DNA of 64,000 nt from Dendrophyllia cribrosa. Lineage: Eukaryota > Cnidaria > Anthozoa > Scleractinia > Dendrophylliidae. Below the pieces are notes generated by a model. That model saw nothing but the letters and a program-made list of their open reading frames with translations, was not told the origin of the DNA and did not search any database. The DNA lies in contig JAJLRJ010000013.1 of assembly GCA_024195265.1 (NCBI GenBank), forward strand, positions 2,469,001 to 2,533,000, written 5' to 3'. The stretch's first letter is position 1. The number at the start of each line of letters is the position of its first letter. Shown piece by piece: positions 1 to 11,603 of the stretch. Made by a program: the position numbers and the translations under genes.

Positions 1-196
1 GCATGAAATGAAAAACGTGTGAGAAGAATAAAATCTGATTTCATAGAAGGATACATAATTACCTCTGTTTTGCAGACATTCATTAATAAACCGTGGCTAG
101 AGAAATATGAAATTGAAGAGTTCCTGATTCAAATAAATCGCCCGTGGATTAGATCAACTTTCCTTTGGTAAAATTTTAAGATGTGGTCATTTAAAT

Positions 197-228
<32 letters not shown>

Positions 229-796
229 GGTACTCCCGACAATTAAGGATAGCTGTATGCCGCCAAGGTTCTCAAACCCTGACGCTATTTAAAGGTAGAA
301 AATCGAGATTTGATACCCTTTTTAAGGCCCAAAGCCAAGGCGTGTAGTATATTTTTTACAGACCATACCTTTTTCGTTTTGCGCGTTGCCCCCCCCCCCC
401 CCCCCCCCCTCCCCGGGTGTCGTTTATACTTTTGTGATCGATATTTGTTTTCAGTTGTGCTTCTGAGAGGATTAAAGAAACCAATTGCCTTGAGTCAGTT
501 GAGCCCTGTCCAGTATCCGCTTTTATCAAGGATTGATTTAACCCTCTTATTCCTAAAAGAAAACATAAAATCCTGCAATTTAATGTCATCTATTGTCATT
601 CAATAAAATCCTAAAATGCATGTGAAATCATTATCTTGTTCTACTGTTTATAGTATGCTCTTACAGTACAAGGTGGTTCTAACTTTTGAATCACCTATAA
701 AAGTATGACCATTCAAATGAAAACAGTTGAGTGTAGAACTTTCTTGTGGTAATGCTTGTTTTTCAAATTTCCCTAACCTTAACTAACACTTACTAT
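1..796. repeat. Segmental duplication, copy 1 (partner at 13958-14652)
   Basis: This block matches 13958-14652 in the same orientation through most of its length. Shared landmarks are the opening CATGAAATGAAAAA, the stretch around GATCGATATTTG and the end near CAACACTTAC or its variant. Both copies lie downstream of a minus-strand cysteine-rich gene (stops at 6140 and 18279), so the block probably marks the left part of a tandem gene-unit duplication. Copy 1 has gained a poly-G/poly-C element at about 198-418 that copy 2 lacks. No coding signal was seen. Confidence 0.8.
198..418. mobile_element. Poly-G/poly-C terminal element (hAT-like remnant)
   Basis: A G-run followed by GGTACTCCC opens the element, and a C-run followed by TCCCCGGG closes it about 220 bp later. 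The related duplicated segment at 14.1 kb lacks both runs. The ends match better preserved family members in this window (2126-2571, 16793-17122, 38725-39167). No clean target duplication was found, so this copy is decayed. Translations across it are low-complexity artefacts. Confidence 0.6.
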
Positions 797-2125
797 CTGG
801 CAAAATTATAAATGGTTTGCCGCCAACTCTGTATTTTAATTAACCTTACTCATTTCAATGTCCTCTGGAATTTCACCCGAACCCTTGGTCTCGAAGTGTT
901 AAGTTGTGACGGCTTTCTCAGCAAGAAAAAACATTGTGAACAAGTGAAAGGTTTGTAAAGGAATTTCTTGCAATTTCTCTTAACGGTGAACTGATTTTAG
1001 GCTACGACCAGAGCTGGGCTATACGACGTCAGTATCCATGATAAGGCCTCTTCTAATGACCAAACAACGAGACAATATCGGAACATACTGACTAAGAGAA
1101 TCTTCCAAAATAACCCGATTTCCGTGACAAAGATTGCTAAATGAAGAAACCGTGTAGTAGCTAATCAAGTTCTTGTTTAGTTTAATGATAAGTCAATTTA
1201 GCGAGTTAATTTATTACACAATCTATTACGCCGCGTTTTCGGTGGACCATTATGTTTAAATTTCCTTTGATACATGTCTTTTGGCTTTTCAAAGTTATAC
1301 TACAATCCGGTGATAGAGTCCCTTCAAACTTGCTGATTTACTGATAGCCTGCTAGCATTTTGGTAAATTGAGAAAGACCCAAGTTCGTAAATTTGGGTTA
1401 GCTTAGCCCGTTTTGATAACATCCGCCTGCATCATCTCGGACACCTTATAAGAATTATATAACGCAAAAACGGAACAAGGAGGTCCGTCAACAGTACTCA
1501 TACAAACCATGGTATTTCTTTCAATAAAGACAGTTACCAAGAAATAAAGAAAGAATCGACTTTATCACTGAGACGATGCCAATGGCGAGATAAGCCGGAT
1601 CATAGAGGAGAGAAACTGCCATTTTCGTGAGATTTGATGTTTTTCCAAAAAACACTGGCACTATTATTCTTTGATGAAAAGTTGAGGCCTTGATCCGTTA
1701 AAAAAAGATTAACAGTAAATACACATCAATGTACTTGAGTCACGCCCCGGAAGGGTCTCATGTTGGCGTAAAGTTCCAGACGATGGTCAATTTTCACACG
1801 GTTACTTGCACAAAAAAATAGTTTTGATACAAAAGAGAGACAAACCCGTGAAAGAAATTTCCAGAATTTTAAAACTGTTCAATCGAGTTTAAAACATTAT
1901 AAGTATAAATCATCAATGGTAACAATAAATTAAATAAGAATAGCATATGTTCTCGCTAGTAGAATGGTGTCGACAAACGGAAGAACGAAACAGAATGAGC
2001 GAATGAGCCAATAGACATTTACCACGGAACAATTCATCTTGTTAGAAATCATTTACTGTGTTCTTTTTATGAACTCTTACATACGCCTGAGAATCAGACC
2101 CTTGTCGCTGTAACTGTAGACTCTT
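797..2125. other. Intergenic, no gene seen
   Basis: No convincing coding exon on either strand. Around 1436-1466 there is a short match (TCGGACACCTTATAAG, then TTATATAACG) to the terminal repeat of the inverted-repeat element at 62093-62385, so a decayed relative probably sits here. Otherwise AT-rich single-copy-looking sequence. Confidence 0.5.
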
Positions 2126-2571
2126 CCCGGTGGGGGGGGGGGGGGGGGGGGGGGGGTACACCCTATAATGAGCTATAACGGGGATGCTCCGCCCGAAAGG
2201 GGTACCTTTTTGAGGCTGCAGGTATATGAAAGGGTCGGGATTTCACGAGTTGAAGTATGTGAAAGGGTAGGGATTTCACGAAGAATAGGAAATGGTAGCG
2301 AAAACACGAGTTGAAGCATAAAAAAGGTAGGGAAAACTGCAATTTAAGTATTATAAAAAGGGCCTTTGAAAATATATCAAACAGACGCACGCAAAGGCTA
2401 TATGAAAGGGGTACCATTTTCAACGAAAGGTATATGAAAGGGGTACCATTTTCAATGAAAGGTATATGAAAGGGGTACCTTTTCTGTCAAAAACGGTATG
2501 TAAAAGGGTAAGGGTTTGGACCTCGGGGCGGAGCATCCCCGTACAAAACTTTGTTGAGTACCTCCCCCGGG
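2126..2571. mobile_element. Non-autonomous hAT-like element, poly-G end, 8-bp TSD
   Basis: The element begins CCCGG plus a long G-run and ends CCCCCGGG. It is flanked by an exact 8-bp duplication, AGACTCTT, at 2118-2125 and 2572-2579. Subterminal inverted segments read GGGGATGCTCCGCC on the left and GGCGGAGCATCCCC on the right. The interior is a degenerate tandem array built on TATATGAAAGGGGTACC. Eight-bp duplications are typical of hAT transposons; no transposase is present, so the copy is non-autonomous. It shares its body with 15806-16588. Confidence 0.8.
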
Positions 2572-3114
2572 AGACTCTTTGGGCGAGATTCTAACTTCCT
2601 AACTGAAGTGTGACAATTCAAATGAAAGTTCTTGATCCAGGTGTTGATCGCTAATTTCCTGTGGTGTAGTTCATTTTAAATATTTTGCAGCATGAATAAA
2701 ATTGGTACTTTTCAGTTTTTACAATTTATATTTCTGGTGGTAAGACATATTTTATGAGGTAAAAGAGCGCCGAAATAATTTTGGGATTACGATCATATTC
2801 TCGATATCTGACGCCTCTCCAAAAATTATAGATGCATGCAGCTGAAGCCTCTTTAAAAATTATAGACGCACGGCGGTTTTTAATTTTAATATCCAAAATA
2901 TTAAAAACGCATTATATCGCCGAAACCAAATCTCCTTAATTTCTCTATGGGAAGTCAGGAATCTTCGACGTGACTGTTCACACGAAAACACCTGGAGAGC
3001 CGGCTCTGACGCTAAAAGGCAATACACCGACAGTTGAGGAAACGGAAAAAAGGGGTTACGTAGTTTCTAAAGAAACTGGTGCTATGTCGGTGAAGGAAGA
3101 AAGAAGAAAACTTT

Positions 3115-3264
3115 GTGTTATCAACTGAGTTAACAAAGGAAATTGGCCATCGAAAAGAGGTTCAAAAGCGGACGTTTCCGCGAGCTCTAGCCCTTCGCAC
3201 GAATCGTAAACTTTTGAATTTAGTTACGGTGGCCAATTTACCTTATTAACTCAATTGATAAGAC
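3115..3264 (-). mobile_element. Penelope-like terminal fragment with inverted flanks
   Basis: A roughly 35-bp inverted repeat bounds this segment (GTTATCAACTGAGTTAAC on the left, TTAACTCAATTGATAA on the right). Read on the minus strand, the centre contains CGAAGGGCTAGAGCTCG, then GAAACGTCC. The same arrangement is found in plus orientation near 4649-4680. A hairpin followed by GAAAC resembles the hammerhead-like core known from Penelope-like retroelement termini. No coding sequence remains, so the assignment is inference from motif form. Confidence 0.4.
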
Positions 3265-4271
3265 AGAGTTTTAGGCAACGGAAAGTTGGTAGCTTTGGAG
3301 AGCCGATCGCTTACGAGAGGCCTCAAATATTTGATTTAAGTTGTCTGACAAAAATCGATACTGAACAAGGTGTCTCGAGAGAGGTGGTAACACGAAAATG
3401 TTCGATTGTGATTGCTTGGTAAATAAATGCGAGGAAAAGTGCTCTACATGAGAAAAGAAACTCCCAATTCCATATTTTTACAATAAGAAAAGTAAAAATT
3501 ACTTACGGAGTTACTTTAAATGCGGCCAACAAAACGCCTTCGCAACAGAATCGATCTAAGATATTCCGGGATCATGGATGTTCATATGCAGCTCGCTCTC
3601 CGTGCGCACTTTGCCTCGTCTCGAAAAGTGAGAACGGACGTCCATTTAAGCTATATAGGCAACCACTTGAGATAATTCTTTTCATTGGTCCGCATTTGAC
3701 CACACTAAGTTAGAAAGTTTCTAGTTGGAAGAGAAGCGAAGCGAATCGACGCGAAACAAATCTTGGATGCGTCAGAACACTCGTGGATTCGCGAGACCCT
3801 AGACGCAACAAAAACAATGAATCTGACGTCGGTTCACTTTAACGTCTGTGCGGTTGAAATGTGTTTCTCAGTTTTAAGTCGGATAAGCCAAAGTGCTTAG
3901 ACTTTTAAAAAAAGCTTACATTGTACAATTAAAACGAACAGAACCACAAAAAAGTACAGTTCAATAGCCATTAAACTGGATCAGTAAGCCGATAACGGCT
4001 AAATTGCATTTATGTGATTTCTCGCACAGATTGAAAGTTGATCGATACCACATTGTGCGAGTCGAATAGTTTATGATACGAGAACTGAAGCGAGAGGTAA
4101 TTTTTTTCTATCAGAGACCCCTAAACAAGAAGTTTAAAACGTCTAAACCTGAGACCTCTGACCGTGTGAAAGTTTTTCGTTCATCTCATGGCTCGCATCG
4201 CAAGCTGACGTGAAATCTCGTGACATGCAGTGATAGAAAAACAAAGCATCGAATGGTCCCTTAAAATTTTC

Positions 4272-4408
4272 ATGTGCTCGCAAAATGTGGCCTTTGCTCG
4301 ATTTGCTCGCAAAATTTATACGAGTGCTCGCTTGCTCGTGCTCGCAAAATTTTGCAATTGCTCGCATGCTCGGATTCTGGTTAAAATTTACTCGATTGCT
4401 CGATATTC
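4272..4408. repeat. Cryptic TGCTCG-rich simple repeat
   Basis: TGCTCG occurs about nine times at irregular spacing in some 135 bp, often followed by CAAAATTT or ATT. It is not a clean tandem array but an interrupted low-complexity region. Reading frames through it on both strands are a consequence of the repetition. Confidence 0.6.
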
Positions 4409-4639
4409 CGTAAATCGTGCTTTGTAGGATTCTTTTATAGTACAGAAATACAAAAATGGGCTATTGCGAAATGACTTCTAATTAAAACCGCTCTAAAGGG
4501 CCTGCAGTTTAAATATACTGTATTGTAAAAATCTCGGTATCTCGAACAGTTTGTGAATACCTGATGGCTCGAGATATCGGGGTTAAACTGTGCAGTGTAG
4601 TTAACTCGCCAAGGGGAACTGGAAACGGAACTGCAGGTG

Positions 4640-4735
4640 ATGATTCGCTCTGACAAAGGGCTAGTACTCGAAACGTCAGCTTTGATTTTTTTACGGCGGC
4701 TAATTTACCTTATAAAATTAAACTTTCCATGTTTT
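4640..4735 (+). mobile_element. Penelope-like terminal fragment, plus strand
   Basis: CTGACAA (4649) is followed by the hairpin-like GGGCTAGTACTC, then GAAACGTCAGC and a tail ending CGGCTAATTTACCTTAT. The tail resembles the flank of the 3115-3264 fragment in opposite orientation. The order CTGAxxA, hairpin, GAAA recalls hammerhead-type motifs of Penelope-like elements, but one core position (G to A) differs. No protein-coding remnant was seen beside it. Confidence 0.35.
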
Positions 4736-5414
4736 ACCTGCCAGCGTTAAATATTAAATTAAGGGTCACGTCAACCAAATCACCAATAATTTCAGAGCTT
4801 AGCAAACTCGATAAAAAGCCAACACATAGTTAATAGAACAAACTGGTTATGAAGCTAAACAAATTTCAAAAAGAGTGTACAAAGCTGCTTTGTTTTATGT
4901 TGAACGAACCGTGACCCTGCACATTGTTTTGTTTAACGTGTTAGCCCAAATGTTTCTACTGGTCAGTTGCTCATATGCATTTCAATACCTTTTGTGTTTT
5001 GTGCAGGGTCAAGGCAAACGAACAAAAGAAATGGAGAACAAAAACATATAACAAAAGACTGACTGAGTTTCATAACCAGTTTATTCTATTAACTATGGCC
5101 AACACGAATACTACCTTTATATATTCCAAGAAAATAATTATACGTTATCTACATTGTAGTAGTCAATCATCTCAAATAAATAATAAAGGATTTTTAAAAG
5201 TTTTGTGTTATGTCAAATTTTTACTTAGCAAACAAACTTTGCTTCTTAACCATAAAAGGGTAGGTTTTCTTTTTCAAAATAAATAAAGTTAATTAAATTA
5301 ATATCGTAGACAAAGAAATTAATGTTTCAGTCGTTCACGTTAGTTTAAACAACCCCAGAGGGACCGTGGTGAAGAGGTTGCACTTTCAACTGTACACTTT
5401 CTTGTCTTGTACTC

Positions 5415-5956
5415 ATGACAGTGATTTTTTTATTTGCTTGATCAAATCTACATGATGTTCTGATAAGAAATGGAAAAAAAATTTCGATATCGATTTTTCT
5501 TCTCTGCGTTGTAGCCGTCTAAAAACGTGAAATTTCACTTCCGGTGTGTTAGAAAACCGCGCAAGAAGAAAGACTGGAAATAGTCCGCTGTGACGTCAAT
5601 ACAAGAATGCCGGTGTCGAAGTCTCTCAGTTCCTCGCATTTTTTGATGCACCCTGAGGAAGAAACATGGTTCTATTAAGGTGTGTTGTCTATGGTTGTAG
5701 CAACACGCACCAGAAAACGGAGGAACTGAGAAATCGCGACACGGAGAACTGAGAAATCGCGACACGTCACAGCGGACTATTTCCAGTCTTTCTTCTTGCG
5801 CGGTTTTGTAACACACTGGAAGTGAAATTTCACGTTTTTTGACGGCCAAAACGCGGAGAAGGAAAATCGATATCGAAATTTTTTTCCATTTTCTTATCAG
5901 AACATCATGTAGATTCGATCAAGGAAATAAAAAAATCACTGTCATATACACTTTAA
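5415..5956. mobile_element. Long fold-back element (copy 1)
   Basis: The two arms are inverted copies of about 200 bp. ATGACAGTGATTTTTTTAT and an ATCTACATGATGTTCTGAT segment on the left return reverse-complemented on the right. The central spacer holds TGTCTATGGTTGTAGCAAC. A second copy is at 44552-45098, where the arms extend further outward to TTAAAGTGTAT. The right arm has a short local duplication around GAACTGAGAAATCGCGACAC. No transposase is encoded. The long TIRs with little interior are MITE or fold-back in form; the superfamily is not determined. Confidence 0.8.
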
Positions 5957-6139
5957 AAATATCTATAAATAGCATGCATGAGACATACTGGTTTTTAACC
6001 AATCTCAATCGCGATAGGGCGTTGAGGTCCTGATATACAAAGTCTACATCGTAAGTACCGAGAAACAAACTTGCGGTTCTTTAACTTGAATGTACCTTGT
6101 AGTTTTTTTTTTAACGTTTCGTGTTTTGCTGTTAATCTA

Positions 6140-6712
6140 CTATACAAATGTTGGTAGGGACTCCACGCTTTCGAGGCTACTGCTGAAATTTTTCAGTTTG
6201 TAGTAGGTTCCTTGTCTCCTACAACAATCCCCTTTGCAAAGAAGCAATACAAGAAGCAAAAACGATAGAATGGCAGTCAGTGCGAAGAGTACAGCTAATG
6301 TGATTAAATATTCACGTGGCAAATTCAGTTTATAAACGACATCCGTTGGGGACGTGCCGTTGCAGTTTCCACCACTACAGTAATGCTCACAGTGTCTAGC
6401 GTTGCACGTGAATGAGCATGATCCGGACAGACACCGCTGTGTACAATAATCTACGTCGCTTGTGCACTTCATGTGACAGTTGTGACATTCTTGGTGGCAT
6501 GTCCCGGATGAACACGTGAGTGTCTTGCATTTGGCATCTGGACAGGCTTGGATACATTTCACAAAGGCGTTGTTACTTCCTCCAGCGCCGCAATCACAGG
6601 AAGTGCTATTGCATCGTTGAAAGCGTGTCTCTGGGGCGACTATCATCGAGATTCTTTCCGCCATCGACTTTGCAACAAGAAGTGCTGTGAAGATCAATAT
6701 CTGTCGAAGCAT
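6140..6712 (-). CDS. Cysteine-rich single-pass membrane protein, paralogue A
   Basis: A 190-residue protein. Residues 1-18 form a signal peptide. An ectodomain of 18 cysteines (34-117) has repeated C-x3-C-x4-C spacing, a sequon (N35-S-T) in CNSTSC, and the signature CSSGTCHQECHNCHMKC. One helix spans about 136-159, followed by a tail with CCRR, SSSLESVESL and a TFV end that fits a class I PDZ ligand. The start at 6712 was chosen over an in-frame upstream ATG because CTTTCAG, a good splice acceptor, ends at 6718, so a 5' noncoding exon is likely upstream. It aligns with genes at 18.3, 29.4 and 41.4 kb but lacks the first two ectodomain cysteines of its paralogues. I recognise no named domain; topology is read from hydropathy and the function is unknown. 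Probably a cell-surface protein. Confidence 0.8.
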   Translation of the reverse strand: MLRQILIFTALLVAKSMAERISMIVAPETRFQRCNSTSCDCGAGGSNNAFVKCIQACPDAKCKTLTCSSGTCHQECHNCHMKCTSDVDYCTQRCLSGSCSFTCNARHCEHYCSGGNCNGTSPTDVVYKLNLPREYLITLAVLFALTAILSFLLLVLLLCKGDCCRRQGTYYKLKNFSSSLESVESLPTFV

Positions 6713-6717
6713 CTTTT
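6713..6717 (-). promoter_or_regulatory. 5'-UTR bases and splice acceptor of paralogue A
   Basis: On the minus strand TTTTTACCTTTCAG precedes AAAAG and the ATG. The pyrimidine-rich tract plus CAG is a typical acceptor, leaving five untranslated bases before the start. The same arrangement is seen in front of paralogues B, C and D, so a shared 5' noncoding exon and intron is inferred. The upstream exon itself was not located. Confidence 0.6.
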
Positions 6718-7044
6718 CTGAAAGGTAAAAAAGTATAAACACTCGTTTAAGGCGCTGTCATCCAATTTTAAATTGTGTACCTGTTTGCAAGAAAATTTTG
6801 CAACAATTATAAGATAAAACGAATTTCACTCTAAAAATAAATTGACGGCAAATTAAATGGCGTATGATGGAACCTGCAATGATGTTTGGGTAAAACAGTA
6901 TACAGTAGAGTCCCACGTCATTCAAAAGAAACATAACATTGTTTTAGAAAGCTGGACACTACATAGCCGTCGCAATCTTTTTGGGTAAGCACCGAACTCC
7001 CAAAGCGCAAAAACAAAGGGTAAAAAGAAACGTTTCACAGTGAA

Positions 7045-7227
7045 GTATTCTCTATTCTTGAATTGCCTATCATACACTTTGTTTGTCCCCCACATTTTGC
7101 ATAAACTAGTGTTTTGAAATGCTCTTGGAAGGACTGCATATTCCCAAGAGCATTTTAAAACAATAGTTATTGCAAAATTTGGAGGGCAAACAAAGTGTAT
7201 TATGGGCAATTCGAAAATAGAGAATAC
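7045..7227. repeat. Fold-back inverted repeat upstream of paralogue A
   Basis: GTATTCTCTATT opens the left arm and AATAGAGAATAC closes the right arm. The arms, about 85 bp each, pair through CACTTTGTTTG and CAAACAAAGTG and meet near 7130-7145. It is a small fold-back element or MITE, probably inside the first (5'-UTR) intron of paralogue A. No target duplication was identified. Confidence 0.75.
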
Positions 7228-9581
7228 CAAAAAAGTTAACAGCACATCCTGCCATCACGTTTTAATTAAAAGCTTGGAGCGAGTCCACCAGAAAAACAGT
7301 CTGCAATGAGATGAAGATAGTATTTAAAGAGTTCCTTCTTTAGTTTGGTCGTCAAACTCGGATTCGTTTGATCCGGAACAACATATCCTTTTTTCGTTTA
7401 ATATTATTTTCGGTTATAAGCAACAGTTCGTTGATTTTTTTCAATTGAAGTGGCCTTTGTGCTTTTCACGTGTCTACAGACGTGAAAAACGTGTGGGAGG
7501 AAAAAAGCCTGAGTGAGGGTCTAAAGAATATTTGCGTAGGATGCTATACATTCCACACTGACTCGGGGTAAAGGGAAATGTAATACCTGCTTAACAACCC
7601 GGAAGGATTAAGGTTTATTTTTGATGTATCGTAGGCGATATTTAATAGGCTTTAGGTTACATGGATCGATGCGACGATGATGTTTAAGCTGATTAAGATG
7701 AAGTGTTTGTTGGTTTTGCAGTAGAGATAGCGAGTGGGAAGGGTAAAGACTGAGCTGTTGTGTGGGTGCAATTTATCGAACTTTCTAATCGGTCAAGTTC
7801 AAACGTGAAATAAAAAAACCACATCTTTATTGAAAAATAAACTACCAAGAATTTTGTTTGGGATATTTTTTTTTCCATAAACGCAAAGGTTAGCAACTAC
7901 GGTTTGAACCACCTTGCAATTACTGTAGTACAGTCAGCTTATATCAAAATGAAAGTGCCTGCTCTGGCCATACTTTAGAAAATGATTTCATATTAAAAAC
8001 CCAACAATTCAAGTTAAACTTCCTTGTATAGCATAAAAAAGCAAATAAACAGCTTCACAAGTACAGGGCAATAATCCGAGTACTGCTTAGCGTTTACAGT
8101 ATTTAAAAAGTCACCTCCTAGTATTGTTGTCCATAGACCGGTCAAAAAAATGTTCTGGGCATTTCCGTTCTTGGAGATTTTAGTCTAGATAGTACAAAAT
8201 TTCCGAGAATAGGACCTTGAAACTTGGCATCGCAAACGTGAGGCCACGTCAACAAAAAAAAATTCCAAGAAATCTCTTGCGAAAGATTTCTTATCTGAAC
8301 CTTTAGACAGTGGACTTTATACCACGTGATTCTGTTGTAACTTAATCGATTCATCAGCCTTGGCGGCATGGTATAATGTCTTTGCTACCCATAACTGACG
8401 ATAGAAACTATTTCATGCGCAAATGGGACGACGGAATAAAAATGGCGTTTTTGACGCAACTGGGTTATTTTATTACAAAACATCTTTTTTATTTGACAGC
8501 TATGTGCATGCTTAGGCACGATGCTCAGTTCAGATTTTTTTTGTATTCCAAATGAATCATCATATAGCCATTTATATCCACGCTAGTTGTAGTCTGCCCC
8601 ATATCTCAGATTTCTGAATTGCGATGAAAACTTTAGATACCCTTCGCTTTGGATTCTTAGTAGTTAACTGTTTAATCCGAATGCTTTCTTTATGTCGGAG
8701 AAAAAAACAAAGAAGTAAAAATATAAGCAAGCTTTGTTAGACGTTGTTTCTGCTGGAATTTAAACAAGTTTTTGAATTACATCCTGATCCTCGATTATCC
8801 GTTCCTGAGGACGGTGACTGAATATTTAGTCTTAAAACTACGTACAATTCTAATGCACGTATCTTGACTTGAATTAGATTGCACTGACTAGCTGGAACCG
8901 ATAAAGGACATAAAGAAAATTTTCCAAATTGCGAAACTAACGACAATGTACTAACCTGCATAAAATCGTGTATTGGCCGTCTTTTTCCCGAATAGTTCCT
9001 GTATGAATATCGAGCGACAGCCAAAGCTTAAAATTTTATCTTGAATTCACGTTTCTATGCCTTGTGAAGATAAAGCAAACAGACGTCCAATAAATAAGAC
9101 TGTCCGACCAAGTGCTTCGTAAGGCTTTTAAAGAGTGATGACGTCGGCCAAGGAAACTCCCACATGACGTCATCGTCCCATGATCTGCTGCGTAAGCGGA
9201 AAGTAAGGTTTTCTTCGAAAAGAAGGAACTTCGATCGATTTTATCAAAGGAATTGATTTTGAATTGATTATGCATGTACTACGTCTGTACATCGCGAGCA
9301 TTATAAAAGAGTTATCGGCCTGTTTGCTATTAATTTATTTTTTTATCTACATGACCTTCTCGTGATTATTGAGAAAGGAAATATGTCTGCCAGATGATGA
9401 CAGCTCGAGGTCACTGCATCATGAAATTAAAGACTGATTAAAGCTATTTTAAAGTTCTAATAATCTGGTCTGCGAAAACTCAATTGTCATGTCATGTTAT
9501 GTCTCTGGATAATTCGGAACTGAAGCAAAGTGGAAACTAAATTGAAATAAAACAAAACAAATCATATGACAGTCATGTGTC
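7228..9581. other. Intergenic, no gene seen
   Basis: No exon with recognisable protein similarity or convincing splice signals on either strand. Short reading frames here have no domain, and their composition matches the AT-rich background. Confidence 0.5.
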
Positions 9582-9649
9582 CCCGGGGGGTACTCCCTTA
9601 TAATACCCACCACCCCCCCCCCCCCCCCCCCCCCCTCCCCCTCCCCAGG
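9582..9649. mobile_element. Deleted poly-G/poly-C element with intact 8-bp TSD
   Basis: Only 68 bp remain: CCCGGGGGGTACTCCCTTAT, a short linker, a C-run and CTCCCCAGG. The flanks carry an exact 8-bp duplication, CATGTGTC (9574-9581 and 9650-9657). This shows a true insertion that later lost its interior, and supports assigning the poly-G family to hAT-like elements. Confidence 0.75.
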
Positions 9650-9789
9650 CATGTGTCTTGGCCTGTGACTTCATTCTTGTTCCAGGAACAGCTCGTTTAT
9701 CTTAGCCTTCGGGGCCCGGCCTGAAACTCACAGGTTTCAAAAGGTTACATCAGCACGATTAGATAAAAAAATGGCAGTACATGATGAGT

Positions 9790-10370
9790 GTACAGCATAA
9801 TAAACAGTACATGATGAGTGTACTGGTCGGTAGTCTTTACAGTTGAATGATGGTCACACTTTAGGACTTCATCCACAGACTCAAAAGTTAGAACCACCTT
9901 GTACAGCATAATAAACAGTACCACAGGAAAGTACTGCTCAATAGCTTTCATTTGAATGGTCACACTTTAGGATTTCATCCACAGACTCAAAAGTTAGAAC
10001 CACCTTGTACAGCATAATAAACAGTACCACAGGAAAGTACTGCTCAGTAGCTTTCATTTGAATGGTCACACTTTAGGATTTCATCCACAGACTCAAAAGT
10101 TAGAACCACCTTGTACAGCATAATAAACAGTACCACAGGAAAGTACTGCTCAGTAGCTTTCATTTGAATGGTCACACTTTAGGATTTCATCCACAGACTC
10201 AAAAGTTAGAATCATGCACCTTCAAAGTGCAGCATAGGCCAGCATAGTAAACAGTACCACAGAACACTACCCTCCAAACACTACTGCTCAAAAGCTTTCA
10301 TTTGAATGACATTACCGGGTGCAAAAGTTAGAATCACGGCTTGACCAGTGCCAGAGGAAAGTTCTGCTCA
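9790..10370. repeat. 106-bp satellite array 1 (about 5 units)
   Basis: Unit starts at GGTCACACTTTAGGATTTC fall at 9958, 10064 and 10170, an exact 106-bp period, with diverged partial units on both sides. Landmarks per unit are ATCCACAGACTCAAAAGTT, ACCACCTTGTACAGCATAAT and CAGTACCACAGGAAAGTACT. Similar arrays lie at 42898-44125 and 54120-55035, and single units in either orientation are scattered through the window. Minus-strand reading frames across the array are artefacts of repetition. Confidence 0.9.
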
Positions 10371-10894
10371 GTCCAACGGAAGCACATCGGGAAAAGGGTT
10401 TTCTTTGAAAAGCACTTTGATTTTATCACTTTTGACGGTCTTTAAAAATAAAGCTTTTTTTTTCTTTTATTAGTATACATTTTCAGGTAGGTTGCAGTAG
10501 CTTATTTGTCTATAGCTAATGAATTTTGTTTCTTGATCTTCTCGTTATTATGGAGAATTTAAGGGAATACTGCAGCTTGCTAAATGCCTGACAAGATATT
10601 TTCCTGAGATGTTACTGGATCGAGGTGGAAACCGGCCAAGAATGGTCTTGACTATTATTGTAACAAGGAGAGAATCTTCTTCGGCCATTAATTGTCGGCT
10701 TTCCCTTTCAAATTTCAGTCGAAATCATTTTAGCCAGCTTGTTCGCAGACTATTCGAAATTTACTATTTGGCTGTTCGAAACTTAAATAATTTTGAACAA
10801 TTCATTGTCCTTGAAACCAGTGCCGACTATTTCGAATATCTTTTCATTGGTGGGGGGATGGTGTTTATATCAATAGCCCAATTTAGATATATTA

Positions 10895-11601
10895 AGGTTA
10901 CAGTGTACCTTCAGATCGAAAATTTATTGAATTTTTTTTTTTGGCGTCAAAATAAAGTTTACAGAATGAACTTTCATCCAAAAAAAATTACCGAAAAATA
11001 GTGAAAATTGACTGCGAAATGACGGTATAACTTTTGTGGGCGGAGTTTGTTTATATAGCGATATGTTTTTCTAAGCGCTGTTTTCTCAAAGTTAATTTTT
11101 CGCTTGTAGGGGACACTTCAAAGAGCTACAACTCAAAGGGAATTCGTTCGATTTCCCTCAAATTTGGACAGAAGCTAGGCTAACATATAATCAATAAATT
11201 TCTTATTTCCGAAAACTTTTTCGTCAAGAGCCATTTCCGTGCGATCACTCCAATTTTTTTTCTCCCTTTTTCGAAAATATTCTGTAACTTTTCACTGCAA
11301 TTGAATATGGGGAATCGCCGACACGTTTTTTTTAGCGCTTCGTGTCCGAAAACCCGAGAATAAATCAAATTAGCAAAATACAATAATCGCTTTGAGTTAT
11401 AGCGTTTTAAAGCTGATTCGGACGTTCGAATTTAGACGTCGTAAAAAATTCGATAATTCATTTTATTACCAAATAGTTTCCATATTTAGATAGCCAGCTC
11501 TATAAGCTTTAATTTGATATCTGGGTTTAGGTATATTAAGTGTAATCTTAAGACGCTAGAGCTGTTATACTGGAGACACCCCCGAAGGTACACTGTAACC
11601 T
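10895..11601. mobile_element. Tc1/mariner-like MITE with TA target site
   Basis: The ends are an exact inverted repeat of about 18 bp (AGGTTACAGTGTACCTTC at the left; its complement at the right) flanked by TA on both sides. The 0.7-kb interior is AT-rich and encodes no recognisable transposase. TA duplication with short TIRs fits Tc1/mariner-type elements; family assignment is inference. It abuts the tandem MITE that starts at 11604. Confidence 0.65.
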
Positions 11602-11603
11602 TA

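Noticed and set aside
9745..9963. Minus-strand frames repeating FPVVLFIMLYKVVLTFESVD-like sequence (also near 42938 and 54513)
   Set aside because: They fall exactly in the 106-bp satellite units; 106 is not a multiple of three, so no continuous protein repeat can be encoded.
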